Assembly (NCBI RefSeq): GCF_030209355.1
Contig: NZ_JARVSF010000011.1
Coordinates: 1-64,000 of the forward strand
Source of the DNA: Pseudarthrobacter sp. fls2-241-R2A-127
GTDB lineage: Bacteria; Actinomycetota; Actinomycetes; Actinomycetales; Micrococcaceae
Length of the DNA: 64,000 nucleotides
Reading direction: 5' to 3'
Shown here: positions 8,280-17,057 of the stretch, piece by piece
Layout of the letters: every line of letters begins with the position of its first letter
Numbering within the stretch: the first letter of the stretch is position 1
The notes under the pieces: model-generated
Database searches by the model: none
What the model was told of the DNA's origin: nothing
The model's input: only the letters and a program-made list of their open reading frames with translations
Program-made: the position numbers and the translations under genes

Positions 8280-9191
8280 GTGGAAATACATCAGCTGGAA
8301 ATCCTCCGCGAGCTGGGGGCGCTGGGAAGCGTGAAGGCGGTGGCCGACACCCTCATGGTCAGCCCATCGGCGGTATCGCAACAACTGGCGCACCTGCAAC
8401 GGACGGTGGACGTGCCGTTGACGCGCAAGGAGGGCCGGAACCTGGTGCTGACCGAAGCCGGCCAGGTCCTCGCAGACGCGGGTGCCGCCGTCGTCAGCGC
8501 CATGGCCGATGCCCGCGGCGCGCTCGGCACCTACCACGGCTCGCCCGCGGGCCGGGTCACCCTCAGTGGCTTCCACAGCGCGGGGCAGGCCCTGTTTGGC
8601 CCGCTGGCCCGCATGCTGGACCGGCCCGGGCATCCCCGGATCGAGCTCTCCGACGAGGACGTTGCCCAGCAGGACTTCCCAGCCCTCACCGCCCGGTACG
8701 ACCTCGTGCTGGCGCACCGCATGGACCACAGCCCCCGCTGGCCCACTGAGCGCGTCGCCGTCATCCCACTGGCGCACGAGCCCCTGGACGTGGCGCTCCC
8801 TGCCGGGCATCCGCTGGCCCGGCAGGACAGGGTGACGGTGGACGACGTCGGCGCCGAGGCCTGGGTGACCAGCCACCCCGGCTACTCCCCCGCCGACGTC
8901 CTTTCCGCCGTCGCGGCCGTCTCCAGCCGGGAACCGACAATCGTCCACCGCATCAACGACTACTCCACGGTGGCGGCCCTGGTGGCTGCTGGCGGCGTGG
9001 TGGGGCTGCTGCCCCGGTATACCGCAGGGCCGGTCCTCAACCCGGACATCGTGCTGCGGCCGCTCGAAGGCATCAGCACCCGGCGCCGGATCGACCTGCT
9101 GGCCAGGCCGGAAAACCTGAAGCGGCGGGCCGTAGTGCTGGTCTGCGAAGCGCTGGAGGACATCATGGCCGGGCTGGTCCAGCAGGGGTAG
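8280..9191 (+). CDS. LysR family transcriptional regulator
   Basis: LysR-type regulator of 303 aa from the GTG at 8280. The N-terminal winged HTH covers residues 1-60 (LGSVKAVADTLMVSPSAVSQQLAHLQ), and a periplasmic-binding-protein-like effector domain follows from about 90. I chose this GTG because it gives the canonical family start (xxHQLEILRELGALGSV); no clear Shine-Dalgarno precedes it, and a TACACT hexamer only about 7 bases upstream would make a leaderless transcript possible. It diverges from tdh and probably controls the tdh-kbl operon through the palindrome at 8250-8263. The effector, perhaps threonine or a derivative, is inference. Confidence 0.9.
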   Translation: MEIHQLEILRELGALGSVKAVADTLMVSPSAVSQQLAHLQRTVDVPLTRKEGRNLVLTEAGQVLADAGAAVVSAMADARGALGTYHGSPAGRVTLSGFHSAGQALFGPLARMLDRPGHPRIELSDEDVAQQDFPALTARYDLVLAHRMDHSPRWPTERVAVIPLAHEPLDVALPAGHPLARQDRVTVDDVGAEAWVTSHPGYSPADVLSAVAAVSSREPTIVHRINDYSTVAALVAAGGVVGLLPRYTAGPVLNPDIVLRPLEGISTRRRIDLLARPENLKRRAVVLVCEALEDIMAGLVQQG

Positions 9192-9235
9192 GCGGCGGCC
9201 ATCGGCCCGAGGCAGGCGTGGCCGGACCGGCGCAG

Positions 9236-9844
9236 CTACGCCCCTTCACCATCCTGCTGGCTGCCCGCACCCATCTTTTTGCCCATGCCATGACCGCGTC
9301 CCAACCCCAAGCCCGGGCCGTCACCGGCACCGTCGACGATCCGCTTGGCAGTGGCTTTGTCCCCGTCCTTCACGCCGGCGATGCGCACGGTGTCGCCGGT
9401 GGCGATGTCCGCCGTCGTTCCGGCTGCCGGCTTGCGGCTCGCACCGTCGTCGGCCGCTGGAAGTTTGGTGATCTTGGTGTCGGCGTTGACGTTGTAGGAC
9501 TGGATGAAGCCGTCCTCGCTCTTGACGGTGATGGCGGAGTCGCTGACGGACTCCACGGTTCCGCGCTGTTCGAGGACGGTTTGGAAGCTCCCGTCTGGCT
9601 GCTTGACTACTGCCTCACCGTGGAGCGGTTGGGCATGCTGGGACTTCTGCTGCCCGGGTGCCTTCTGTTGGCCCGGGGCCTTCTGCTGACCCGGGCCCTT
9701 CTCCTGACCCGGCGCGGTCTGGGAGGGGGACGGCGTTGGCGTCCCCGTGGCCGACCAGGCCAGGGCAGCCCCGGTTCCGGAAAGGGCCAAGGCCACCGCC
9801 CCGGCCAGCATTGCCTTGCGCATCCTCAATGGGTCCCGGACCAT
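9236..9844 (-). CDS. Secreted DUF5666-like protein
   Basis: Small exported protein, 202 aa, no enzyme family recognised. Residues 1-35 are a signal peptide (MRKAMLAGAVALALSGTGAALA) ending before a Ser/Thr/Pro-rich stretch. Residues 45-68 contain tandem six-residue repeats of the type KAPGQQ. The globular part (about 75-170), with GTVESVSDSAITVKSEDG and GDTVRIAGVKDG, looks like the beta-strand DUF5666 domain. The C-terminus is Gly-rich. A good Shine-Dalgarno (GGAAGGA) precedes the ATG at 9844. It is convergent with the LysR gene. A cell-envelope role is likely but unproved. Confidence 0.75.
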   Translation of the reverse strand: MVRDPLRMRKAMLAGAVALALSGTGAALAWSATGTPTPSPSQTAPGQEKGPGQQKAPGQQKAPGQQKSQHAQPLHGEAVVKQPDGSFQTVLEQRGTVESVSDSAITVKSEDGFIQSYNVNADTKITKLPAADDGASRKPAAGTTADIATGDTVRIAGVKDGDKATAKRIVDGAGDGPGLGLGRGHGMGKKMGAGSQQDGEGA

Positions 9845-9993
9845 GGTTGTTCCTTCCGCAGCACTCCCAAGGCATCACCGCCCTGAGTCACTTGTACCCT
9901 GTGCCCTCCTGTGCCCTGTGGGCTTCAGTCTAAGTCCGCCACGCCCGCGCGGCCACGGGTACTTTGCGGCCGGCGGCACCTGAGTACTTAAAG

Positions 9994-10059
9994 CCCAACT
10001 GGGTCGCAGTTAATGTCGTTATAAGCGCTCAAAACGACATCTGCTGCGACCCAGTTGGG
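9994..10059. repeat. 66-bp palindromic element (REP/MITE-like) after gatB
   Basis: Outer arms CCCAACTGGGTCGCAG (9994-10009) and CTGCGACCCAGTTGGG (10044-10059) are perfect complements. Inner arms ATGTCGTT (10013-10020) and AACGACAT (10033-10040) pair as well, around a 12-base centre containing AGCGCT, with 3x3 mismatches between the two stems. It begins 10 bases past the gatB stop, so it probably also ends gatB transcription. From memory, similar palindromes lie between genes in Arthrobacter genomes, but only one copy is in this window. Confidence 0.7.
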
Positions 10060-10069
10060 TGTGGGAGTT

Positions 10070-11578
10070 CTAGGCGGTGACGCCCAGCTTTTCCAGGATC
10101 AGCTCTTTGACGCGGCCGGCATCAGCCTGGCCGCGGGTGGCCTTCATGACCCCGCCCACGATCGCGCCGATAGCCTGCACCTTGCCGGCGCGGATCTTGT
10201 CCGCGACGTCGGGCTGCGCGGCAAGGGCGGCGTCGATGGCTTCCAGGAGGGGTCCGTCGTCGGACACGACCGCCAGGCCGCGCTTTTCGACGATCTCTTC
10301 CGGGGTGCCTTCGCCGGCGAGCACGCCGTCCAGGACCTGGGAGGCCATCTTGTTGTTGATCTTGCCGGCCTCAACCATGCGGCTCAGTTCCACAACGGTG
10401 GCAGCCTGGACGCCCAGCTGGCCCGGGTCGACGTCGGCAGCCTTGGCCCGGCCGACGATCTCGCCCATCCACCACTTGCGGGCCACTGAAGCTGACGCGC
10501 CGGCGGCGATGGTTTCCTCGATTTCGTCCAGGACTCCGGCGTTCACTACGTCGCGGAATTCCAGGTCGGAGTAGCCCCAGTCAGCCTTGAGCCGCTTGCG
10601 CCGCTCGGCCGGCGGCTCGGGAAGCGTTGCACGCAGTTCCTCCACCCATTCACGCGAGGCCACCACGGGCACCAGGTCAGGTTCCGGGAAGTAGCGGTAG
10701 TCGTCGGCGTCGGACTTGGGCCGCCCGGAGGTGGTGGTGCGGGTGTCCTCGTGCCAGTGCCGGGTTTCCTGGACCACCGGGTTTCCGGAGGACAGGACGG
10801 CGGCGTGCCGCTGGATCTCGTAGCGGACGGCGTGTTCCACGGCGCGCAACGAGTTCACGTTCTTGGTTTCGGAGCGGATGCCGAAGCGTTCGCGGCCGTG
10901 CGGGCGGAGGGACACGTTGGCGTCGCAGCGGACGTTGCCGCGTTCCATCTTTGCGTCCGAGACGCCGAGGTTCTTGACGATCTCGCGGATGGCGGCCACA
11001 TAGGCCTTGGCCAGTTCCGGCGCGCGGGAGCCTGCGCCCTCGATGGGCTTGGTGACAATTTCCACCAGCGGCACGCCTGCACGGTTGTAGTCCACCAGGG
11101 AGAAGTCGGCGCCTTGGATGCGGCCGGTGGCCCCGCCCATGTGCGTCAGCTTTCCGGCGTCCTCTTCCATGTGCGCGCGCTCGATCTCCACCCGGAACAC
11201 GGTGCCGTCTTCGAGTTCGATATCCAGGTAGCCGTCGTACGCGATGGGTTCGTCATACTGCGAGGTCTGGAAGTTCTTGGGGGTGTCCGGGTAGAAGTAG
11301 TTCTTCCGGGCGAAGCGGCAGGATTCTGCGATGGTGCAGTTCAGCGCCAGGCCGATCTTGATGGAGGACTCGATCGCGGTCTTGTTCACCACGGGCAGGA
11401 CGCCCGGCATGCCGAGGTCCACCTCGTTGACGTTGGTGTTGGGCTCGTCGCCGAAGACGTTGGGCGCGGAGGAGAACATCTTGGTCTTGGTGTTGAGCTC
11501 CACGTGGACCTCGAACCCCAGGACGGGATCGTACTTCTCCATGGCCTCGTCGAAGCTCAGGATTTCATCGGTGCTCAT
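10070..11578 (-). CDS. gatB: Asp-tRNA(Asn)/Glu-tRNA(Gln) amidotransferase subunit B
   Basis: GatB, 502 aa, activates the Glu or Asp carboxylate on misacylated tRNA and binds the tRNA in the GatCAB complex, giving Gln-tRNA(Gln) and Asn-tRNA(Asn). Hallmarks are the N-terminal GFEVHVELNTKTKMFS, the PGVLPVVNKTAIE strand, ARKNYFYPDTPKNFQTSQYDEPI, and the C-terminal YqeY-like helical domain (about 350-500). I took the ATG at 11578, which overlaps the gatA stop as TAATG; the upstream extension runs into gatA. It is the last gene of gatC-gatA-gatB. Confidence 0.97.
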   Translation of the reverse strand: MSTDEILSFDEAMEKYDPVLGFEVHVELNTKTKMFSSAPNVFGDEPNTNVNEVDLGMPGVLPVVNKTAIESSIKIGLALNCTIAESCRFARKNYFYPDTPKNFQTSQYDEPIAYDGYLDIELEDGTVFRVEIERAHMEEDAGKLTHMGGATGRIQGADFSLVDYNRAGVPLVEIVTKPIEGAGSRAPELAKAYVAAIREIVKNLGVSDAKMERGNVRCDANVSLRPHGRERFGIRSETKNVNSLRAVEHAVRYEIQRHAAVLSSGNPVVQETRHWHEDTRTTTSGRPKSDADDYRYFPEPDLVPVVASREWVEELRATLPEPPAERRKRLKADWGYSDLEFRDVVNAGVLDEIEETIAAGASASVARKWWMGEIVGRAKAADVDPGQLGVQAATVVELSRMVEAGKINNKMASQVLDGVLAGEGTPEEIVEKRGLAVVSDDGPLLEAIDAALAAQPDVADKIRAGKVQAIGAIVGGVMKATRGQADAGRVKELILEKLGVTA

Positions 11579-13149
11579 TATTTTGCCTCCTGGGTTTCGA
11601 GGGATACGGCGCCCAGCGCGGGAGCCTGGGCCAGCAGCGGGCCGCCCCACTTGGCTTCCAGCAGTGATTCCAGGACAGCGCCGACCCGGTAGAGACGGGC
11701 ATCCTCGCGGGCCGGGGCCAGCAGCTGGATGCCTACGGGCAGGCCGTCCTCGTCGGCCAGGCCGCCGGGCAGGGACAGGCCCGGTACGCCGGCGAGGTTC
11801 GCCGGGATGGTGGCGACGTCGTTGAGGTACATGGCCAGGGGGTCGTCCAGTTTTTCGCCGAGCGGGAAGGCCGTGGTGGGCGCGGTGGGCGAGATCAGGA
11901 CGTCGGCCTGCGCGAAGGCAGCCTCGAAGTCCCGCTGGACCAGCGTGCGCACCTTCTGGGCGGAGCCGTAGTAGGCATCGTAGTATCCGGCGGACAGGGC
12001 GTAGGTGCCCAGGATGATGCGGCGCTTGACCTCATCGCCGAAGCCGGCCGCGCGGGTGGCTCCCATGACGCGTTCAATGGTCATGGGCCCGTCCTCGGGG
12101 AGGACGCGCAGGCCGTAGCGGACGCCGTCGAACTTGGCCAGGTTGGAAGAGGCCTCGGACGGCATGATCAGGTAGTAGGCGCCCAAGGCGTACTGGAAGT
12201 TGGGGCAGGAAACCTCAACGATCTCCGCTCCCGCCTCCTTGAGCAGTTCCAGGGCATCGTTGAAACGGTTTTCGACGCCGGCCTGGTAGCCCTCGCCGTG
12301 CAGTTCCTTGATGATGCCGATCCGCAGGCCCTCGACGTTGCCGGTCTTCGCGGCGGCCACCAGGTCCGCCAGCGGTTCCGGCAGGGAGGTGGAGTCGCGT
12401 GGGTCATGGCCGCCGATGACCTGGTGCAGCAGGGCGGAGTCCAGGACGGTGCGGGTCACGGGGCCGATTTGGTCCAGGGAGGACGCCATGGCGATGGCGC
12501 CGTAGCGGGAGACACTGCCGTAAGTGGGCTTCACGCCCACGGTGCCGGTGACGGCGCCGGGCTGGCGGATGGATCCCCCGGTGTCCGTGCCGAGCGCCAG
12601 CGGGGCCTCGAAGGCAGCCACGGCCGCAGCTGAACCGCCGCCGGAGCCGCCCGGGATCCGGTCCAGGTCCCAGGGGTTGCGGGTGGGTCCGTAGGCAGAG
12701 TGCTCGGTCGAGGAGCCCATGGCGAACTCGTCCAGGTTGGTCTTGCCAAGGATCGGCATCTTGGCCGCGCGCAGGCGCTCGACGACGGTGGCGTCGTACG
12801 GACTGTGCCAGCCTTCGAGGATCTTTGAGCCCGCCGTGGTGGGCTGGCCGATGGTGACGATGAGGTCCTTGACGGCAATGGGGACGCCGGCCAGGTAGTG
12901 CAGTGCTTCGGCTTCTGCTCCGCCGGCGGCTCGGATGGCGTCCACCTCGGCGGCGACGGCGAGCGCTTCCTCGGCGTTGACGTGCAGGAAGGCGTTGACC
13001 TGTCCGTCCACGGCGGCGATCCGGTCAAGGTAGGCCTGGGTGGCCTGGACGGCGGTTACTTCGCCGGCGGCGAGCTTCTCGGCCAGCTGCGCGGCGGAGA
13101 GGCGGATCAGGGTTTCGGCGCTGATGCCGGTGGGGTTCTGTTCAGTCAT
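11578..13149 (-). CDS. gatA: Asp-tRNA(Asn)/Glu-tRNA(Gln) amidotransferase subunit A
   Basis: GatA, 523 aa, is the amidase subunit that hydrolyses glutamine and sends ammonia to GatB. The amidase-signature triad is visible: the Lys in IAVKDLIVT, and the cis-Ser and nucleophile Ser in [13 protein letters not shown] and [13 protein letters not shown]. It starts 2 bases after the gatC stop and overlaps the gatB start, so translation of the three subunits is probably coupled. Confidence 0.97.
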   Translation of the reverse strand: MTEQNPTGISAETLIRLSAAQLAEKLAAGEVTAVQATQAYLDRIAAVDGQVNAFLHVNAEEALAVAAEVDAIRAAGGAEAEALHYLAGVPIAVKDLIVTIGQPTTAGSKILEGWHSPYDATVVERLRAAKMPILGKTNLDEFAMGSSTEHSAYGPTRNPWDLDRIPGGSGGGSAAAVAAFEAPLALGTDTGGSIRQPGAVTGTVGVKPTYGSVSRYGAIAMASSLDQIGPVTRTVLDSALLHQVIGGHDPRDSTSLPEPLADLVAAAKTGNVEGLRIGIIKELHGEGYQAGVENRFNDALELLKEAGAEIVEVSCPNFQYALGAYYLIMPSEASSNLAKFDGVRYGLRVLPEDGPMTIERVMGATRAAGFGDEVKRRIILGTYALSAGYYDAYYGSAQKVRTLVQRDFEAAFAQADVLISPTAPTTAFPLGEKLDDPLAMYLNDVATIPANLAGVPGLSLPGGLADEDGLPVGIQLLAPAREDARLYRVGAVLESLLEAKWGGPLLAQAPALGAVSLETQEAK

Positions 13150-13151
13150 GG

Positions 13152-13448
13152 TTATGCCTCATCCAGGATGGCCGGGACCTTGAAACGGTTGTCATCGGAA
13201 TCCGGTGCGCCGGAGAGTGCCTGTTCCGCCGTGAAGGTGTGTCCCACGACGTCGTCGCGGAAGACGTTGGCGAGCGGGATGGGGTGGGAGGTCGCCGGTA
13301 CGTCATCCCCGGCGGCCTCGCTGACGGATTTGACCGAATCGACGATGACGGCGAGTTCGCCGGCCATCCTGTCCAGCTCGTCGGCACTCATCTCGATGTG
13401 AGCGAGCCGCGCGAGATGCGCGACGTCGTCACGGTTGATCGCAGCCAT
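13152..13448 (-). CDS. gatC: Asp-tRNA(Asn)/Glu-tRNA(Gln) amidotransferase subunit C
   Basis: GatC, 98 aa, wraps between GatA and GatB and stabilises the complex. It begins [21 protein letters not shown], the classic GatC N-terminus, and ends with the DNRFKVPAI motif. The ATG at 13448 follows a strong AGGGGAG Shine-Dalgarno; an in-frame start 44 codons upstream runs through the intergenic region and was rejected. It is the promoter-proximal gene of the gatCAB operon; a TAGACT hexamer (minus strand, 13491-13486) may be its -10 box. Confidence 0.96.
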   Translation of the reverse strand: MAAINRDDVAHLARLAHIEMSADELDRMAGELAVIVDSVKSVSEAAGDDVPATSHPIPLANVFRDDVVGHTFTAEQALSGAPDSDDNRFKVPAILDEA

Positions 13449-13506
13449 GGATCTCCCCTGCAAAGTTCGAATTGTTTTCCGATCCAGTCTAGTGGGGAAA
13501 CGCCGA

Positions 13507-13544
13507 TGCCCGTCTGACATCCCCCAGCGGGCGTCAGACGGGCA
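13507..13544 (-). terminator. Terminator of the CitMHS transporter gene
   Basis: A perfect 12-bp stem (TGCCCGTCTGAC / GTCAGACGGGCA) with a 14-base loop lies 50 bases past the CitMHS stop, reading on the minus strand, and is followed by a short TTT run. It also separates the transporter from the gatC promoter. Confidence 0.7.
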
Positions 13545-13593
13545 CCTTCGAGCCAGGCCCTGCCTCGGGGACAGGAGCACAGGCAGCTACAGA

Positions 13594-15063
13594 CTAGCCG
13601 ATTCCGATGGCTCCGGTCAGCATCCCGACGCCAAGCATGACCAGGGAGATGACTGCGGTGCGCCACAGGACTTTCTTGTGGTGGTCGCCCAGGTCCACCT
13701 TGGCCAGCGAGACCAGGAGGAGGATGGCCGGAACCAGCGGGCTCTGCAGGTGGAACGGCTGGCCGGTGATGGAGGCCCGGGCCATGTCCGCGGCGCCGAC
13801 GCCGTAGTGCGCGGCCGTTTCGCTGAGGACGGGCAGGACGCCGAAGTAGAACGCGTCGTTGCTCATGAAGAACGTCATGGGGATGCTGAGCACGCCGGTG
13901 ATGACGGCCATGAACGGACCCATGGAGGTGGGGATGATCTGGACCAGCCAGGCGGACATTGCCTCGACCATGCCGGTGCCCTTGAGGACGCCGGTGAGGA
14001 CTGCGGCGGCCATGACCATGCTGACCACGGCGACGATCGAGGGTGCGTGCGCAATGAGCTGGGCGCCCTGGTCCTTGACCTTGGGGAAGTTGACCAGCAG
14101 GGCGATAGCGGCGCCCACCATGAACACGAACGGCAGCGGGATGATGTTGGCCACGAGGACCACCATGACAGCGACGGTCAGGGCAAGGTTGAACCAGAAC
14201 AGCTTGGGACGCAGGGTGCTGCGGTTGGGATCCAGGGCAGTGTCGGCCATGGCGGAGTCGTTGTCGTCCACCAGGGCTTCGGTGCGTTCCAGTACGGCGA
14301 CCGAACCACCGGAGGGAGCCGCGCCGGACGGGGCCGGGGTGTTTCCCTTGCGGCCGGTGCCGGACGGGCCGGTTCCGGAGGCACCGGCGGAAGCGCCGCC
14401 GTCGAACTCTTCTGCTGTCCCGGGCACGCCCCAGATTTCGGGGGCGGTGGCACGGAGGCGGTTGCGCTCCTGCAGGCCGAGGAGCCAGGAGAAGGCGAAG
14501 ACGACGACCAGGCCGGCCACGAGGGACGGGATCATGGGGACGAAGACGTCGTTGACGTCGATCTTCAGGGCGGTGGCGGCGCGGGCGGTGGGGCCGCCCC
14601 AGGGCAGGATGTTCATGGTGCCGTTGGCCAGGCCAGCCACGCAGGTGAGGACCACGGGGCTCATCTTCAGGCGCAGGTAGACGGGCAGCATGGCCGCGGT
14701 GGTGAGGATGAACGTGGTGGACCCGTCGCCGTCCAGGGAGACGGCGGCCGCGAGGATGGCGGTACCCAGGACAACCTTGGCGGGGTCGTTGCCCAGCTTG
14801 CGGAGGATGAACTTCACCAGCGGGTCAAAGAGCCCGACGTCGATCATCAGGCCGAAGTAGATGATGGCGAACATCAGCAGGGCGGCGGTGGAGGTCATGG
14901 ACTTCATGGAGTCCATGACCATGGTTCCAATGCCCAGGCCGGCGCCGGCAAAGAGGCCAAAAACGGTGGGGACAATGATCAACGCCAGCACTGGCGTCAA
15001 CTTCTTCGTCATGATCAGCACCATGAAAACCGCGATCATGGCGAATCCAAGTATTACCAGCAC
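13594..15063 (-). CDS. CitMHS family citrate (metal-citrate) transporter
   Basis: Secondary transporter of the CitMHS family, 489 aa with 11-13 predicted membrane helices. The family couples uptake of Mg2+- or Ca2+-citrate complexes to protons. Recognisable parts are the N-terminal FAMIAVFMVLIMTKKLTPVLALIIVPT, the SLDGDGSTTFILTTAAMLP loop, and GTMNILPWGGPTARAATAL near residue 165. A long Gly/Ser/Pro-rich cytoplasmic loop (about 215-255) is an insertion relative to Bacillus CitM. The GTG start at 15063 has GAAGGAG seven bases upstream. It diverges from a CitA/DpiB-type sensor kinase gene whose partner regulator should control it. The exact substrate (citrate, isocitrate or tricarballylate) is not decided by sequence. 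Confidence 0.9.
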   Translation of the reverse strand: MLVILGFAMIAVFMVLIMTKKLTPVLALIIVPTVFGLFAGAGLGIGTMVMDSMKSMTSTAALLMFAIIYFGLMIDVGLFDPLVKFILRKLGNDPAKVVLGTAILAAAVSLDGDGSTTFILTTAAMLPVYLRLKMSPVVLTCVAGLANGTMNILPWGGPTARAATALKIDVNDVFVPMIPSLVAGLVVVFAFSWLLGLQERNRLRATAPEIWGVPGTAEEFDGGASAGASGTGPSGTGRKGNTPAPSGAAPSGGSVAVLERTEALVDDNDSAMADTALDPNRSTLRPKLFWFNLALTVAVMVVLVANIIPLPFVFMVGAAIALLVNFPKVKDQGAQLIAHAPSIVAVVSMVMAAAVLTGVLKGTGMVEAMSAWLVQIIPTSMGPFMAVITGVLSIPMTFFMSNDAFYFGVLPVLSETAAHYGVGAADMARASITGQPFHLQSPLVPAILLLVSLAKVDLGDHHKKVLWRTAVISLVMLGVGMLTGAIGIG

Positions 15064-15108
15064 AGCCGGCTCCTTCTTGTGAACAGCGGCACAGCGGTGT
15101 GACGCGTG

Positions 15109-15191
15109 CTACAGACTGTAGGGTGGCGTCCGTCACGGCGGTGCCTTTGGCTCAATTGATTGGCATACTGCTTATTGGGAGCATTTTGCTC
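15109..15191. promoter_or_regulatory. Palindromic sites in the CitMHS / sensor kinase divergent region
   Basis: The 212-base divergent region holds two small perfect palindromes: CTACAG-A-CTGTAG at 15109-15121, 46 bases before the transporter GTG, and GAGCA-TTT-TGCTC at 15179-15191 in an AT-rich stretch. Both are candidates for response-regulator or catabolite-control sites. Which gene each controls is not known. Confidence 0.5.
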
Positions 15192-15275
15192 ATTGTGCTC
15201 ACGCTGTTTCGGTGCTTGCCGGCAGCCGTTACCGTAGAGCCATACCCGTCACGCCACGCCCGTCAAGGAGGATGA

Positions 15276-17057
15276 ATGCAGCGTCCCGCGCCCCGGCAGC
15301 CGCTGCGCTTTTCCACCCAGACGCTCCTGCTGCAGGTAGCCGTCGTGCTCCTGGTGGTTCTCCTGAGCGCCGCGGTGCATGCCTGGCTGACATACGACCG
15401 GGTGGGAAGCGATGCGGAGGACCAGGCGCTGACGCTGGCCCGGACCGTCGCATCCGATCCGGAGGTCAGGGCGGATGTGCTGGCCATCAGTGAACAGCCC
15501 GGCACTCCCCCGCCCGCCCAACTCCTGGCAGGCCCGCTGCAGGCCTCCGCAGAGGCGGCACGGACCAGGACCGGTGCGCTGTTTGTGGTGATCACGGACG
15601 AAACCGGTATCCGCCTGGCCCACCCGGATCCGCAGCGGCTCGGCGAAAAGGTGAGCACAGACCCCTCCGAGGCCTTGTCCGGGCAGGAAATCACCACCCG
15701 GAACACCGGAACGCTGGGCCCTTCCGCAGGGGCGAAAGTCCCCGTCTATGCGCCCGGCACCGCCACGGTGGTGGGTGAGGTGAGCGTGGGCTACTCCATG
15801 GAAACCGTGGCCCAAAGCGTGGGCCGCGACATCGGCCCGGTGGCCCTGACTGCCGCCGGGGCACTGCTGGCCGGGGTGCTGGGATCCTTCCTGCTGCGCC
15901 GCCGCCTCCAGCGGCTCACCCTGGGCCTGGAACCGGAGGAGATCAGCACCCTGGTGCACGACCAGGTGGCGGTGTTGCAGGGCGTGGACGACGGCGTCAT
16001 AGGCGTCAGTGCCGACGGCCGGGTCAGCGTGTTCAACGCCGCAGCGCAGCGCCTGCTCGGATTGCCCGACCTGTCCGGGACGCGCTGGGAGGACGCACCG
16101 GTGCCGGCGCAGCTGAAGTCGCTGACCCGGCCGGCAACCGGTGCAGTAGTTCCGGCCCCGGGTACCAGTGCTGCAGTTCCGGCCCCGGGTACCGGAAGTG
16201 CAGGCCAGGATGCCCTGGAACTGGTGGCCGGCGGCCGGGTCCTGGTGGTGAATGCGCGCAAGGCGCTGCACCGACGGGAGGATCTGGGCTGGGTGATCAT
16301 GCTCCGCGACCGTACCGAGCTGCAGGAGCTCACCCGGCAACTCGATGCCGTGGGCACCATGTCCACCGCGCTGCGCGCCCAACGCCACGAATTCGCCAAC
16401 CAGCTGCATACCCTGGCCGGTTTCCTGGGGATCGGGCAGCACCAGGAGGCTCGGGACTATCTGGCCGGGCTGGCCGCCACCGGTCCGCTGAAGTTCCCGG
16501 TGGACCAGGCCGAACTGCTCCAGGATCCCTACCTGCAGGCGTTTGTGGGGGCCAAGGGCGTGGAAGCGGACGAACGCGGTGTCGCCCTCCGCATCGGGCC
16601 CGAAACCCTGGTCCGCGGCCAGGTCACGGAGGCCCAGGATGTGACCACGGTGCTGGGGAACCTGATCGACAACGCCGTCAATGCCGCCGTGGCCGGGTCC
16701 TCGACCGACCGTTGGGTTGAGCTCGAGGTGCTGGATGAGCCGGACGAGGACGGCGGGACGCTGCACATCGTGGTGGCGGACTCCGGTGACGGGCTGGCGG
16801 AAGGAACCGATCCCGAAAGCGTGTTCGCCGAGGGTTTCACCACCGCCGCCGGTCCGGTCCGTGCCGCTGGCGGGCAGGGCTTCGGCCTGGCCCTGGCCCG
16901 GCAGCTGGCACGCCGGCGCGGCGGCGATGTGAAGGTGCTGGACGGCGGATCCAGGGGTGGGCCGGGCGCCGTGTTCATGGCCATCCTTCCGCAGACGACG
17001 GCGGGAAACCCTGCTGCAAAGACCTTGGGGACAGCCGGAAAGGATACCCATGGCTGA
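15276..17057 (+). CDS. Sensor histidine kinase, CitA/DcuS/DpiB family
   Basis: Membrane sensor kinase of 593 aa for extracytoplasmic di- or tricarboxylates. Order of parts: TM1 (about 17-40), periplasmic sCache/PDC sensor (40-185), TM2 (about 188-210), cytoplasmic PAS (225-345), a CitA-type phospho-acceptor helix with His near residue 371 (RAQRHEFANQLHTLAGFLG), and an HATPase_c domain with NLIDNAVNAAV, DSGDGL and GQGFGLAL. A strong AAGGAGG precedes the ATG. The PAS carries an in-frame duplication of VPAPGT-type sequence. The gene overlaps the following response-regulator gene by 8 bases and diverges from the CitMHS transporter, which points to citrate sensing. Confidence 0.93.
   Translation: MQRPAPRQPLRFSTQTLLLQVAVVLLVVLLSAAVHAWLTYDRVGSDAEDQALTLARTVASDPEVRADVLAISEQPGTPPPAQLLAGPLQASAEAARTRTGALFVVITDETGIRLAHPDPQRLGEKVSTDPSEALSGQEITTRNTGTLGPSAGAKVPVYAPGTATVVGEVSVGYSMETVAQSVGRDIGPVALTAAGALLAGVLGSFLLRRRLQRLTLGLEPEEISTLVHDQVAVLQGVDDGVIGVSADGRVSVFNAAAQRLLGLPDLSGTRWEDAPVPAQLKSLTRPATGAVVPAPGTSAAVPAPGTGSAGQDALELVAGGRVLVVNARKALHRREDLGWVIMLRDRTELQELTRQLDAVGTMSTALRAQRHEFANQLHTLAGFLGIGQHQEARDYLAGLAATGPLKFPVDQAELLQDPYLQAFVGAKGVEADERGVALRIGPETLVRGQVTEAQDVTTVLGNLIDNAVNAAVAGSSTDRWVELEVLDEPDEDGGTLHIVVADSGDGLAEGTDPESVFAEGFTTAAGPVRAAGGQGFGLALARQLARRRGGDVKVLDGGSRGGPGAVFMAILPQTTAGNPAAKTLGTAGKDTHG
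16148..16193 (+). repeat. In-frame 27-bp tandem repeat inside the sensor kinase gene
   Basis: The 19-base block AGTTCCGGCCCCGGGTACC occurs at 16148-16166 and again at 16175-16193, a 27-bp period that adds nine residues each time. It encodes a Pro/Ala/Gly linker within the PAS region and is a likely site of length variation between strains. Confidence 0.75.

Noticed and set aside
9994..10059. tRNA or structured small RNA between gatB and the secreted-protein gene
   Set aside because: The fold is a simple nested palindrome with no cloverleaf or conserved tRNA bases.
10751..11692. Plus-strand frame opposite gatB
   Set aside because: Shadow of gatB; Val/Gly/Asp-rich without family features.
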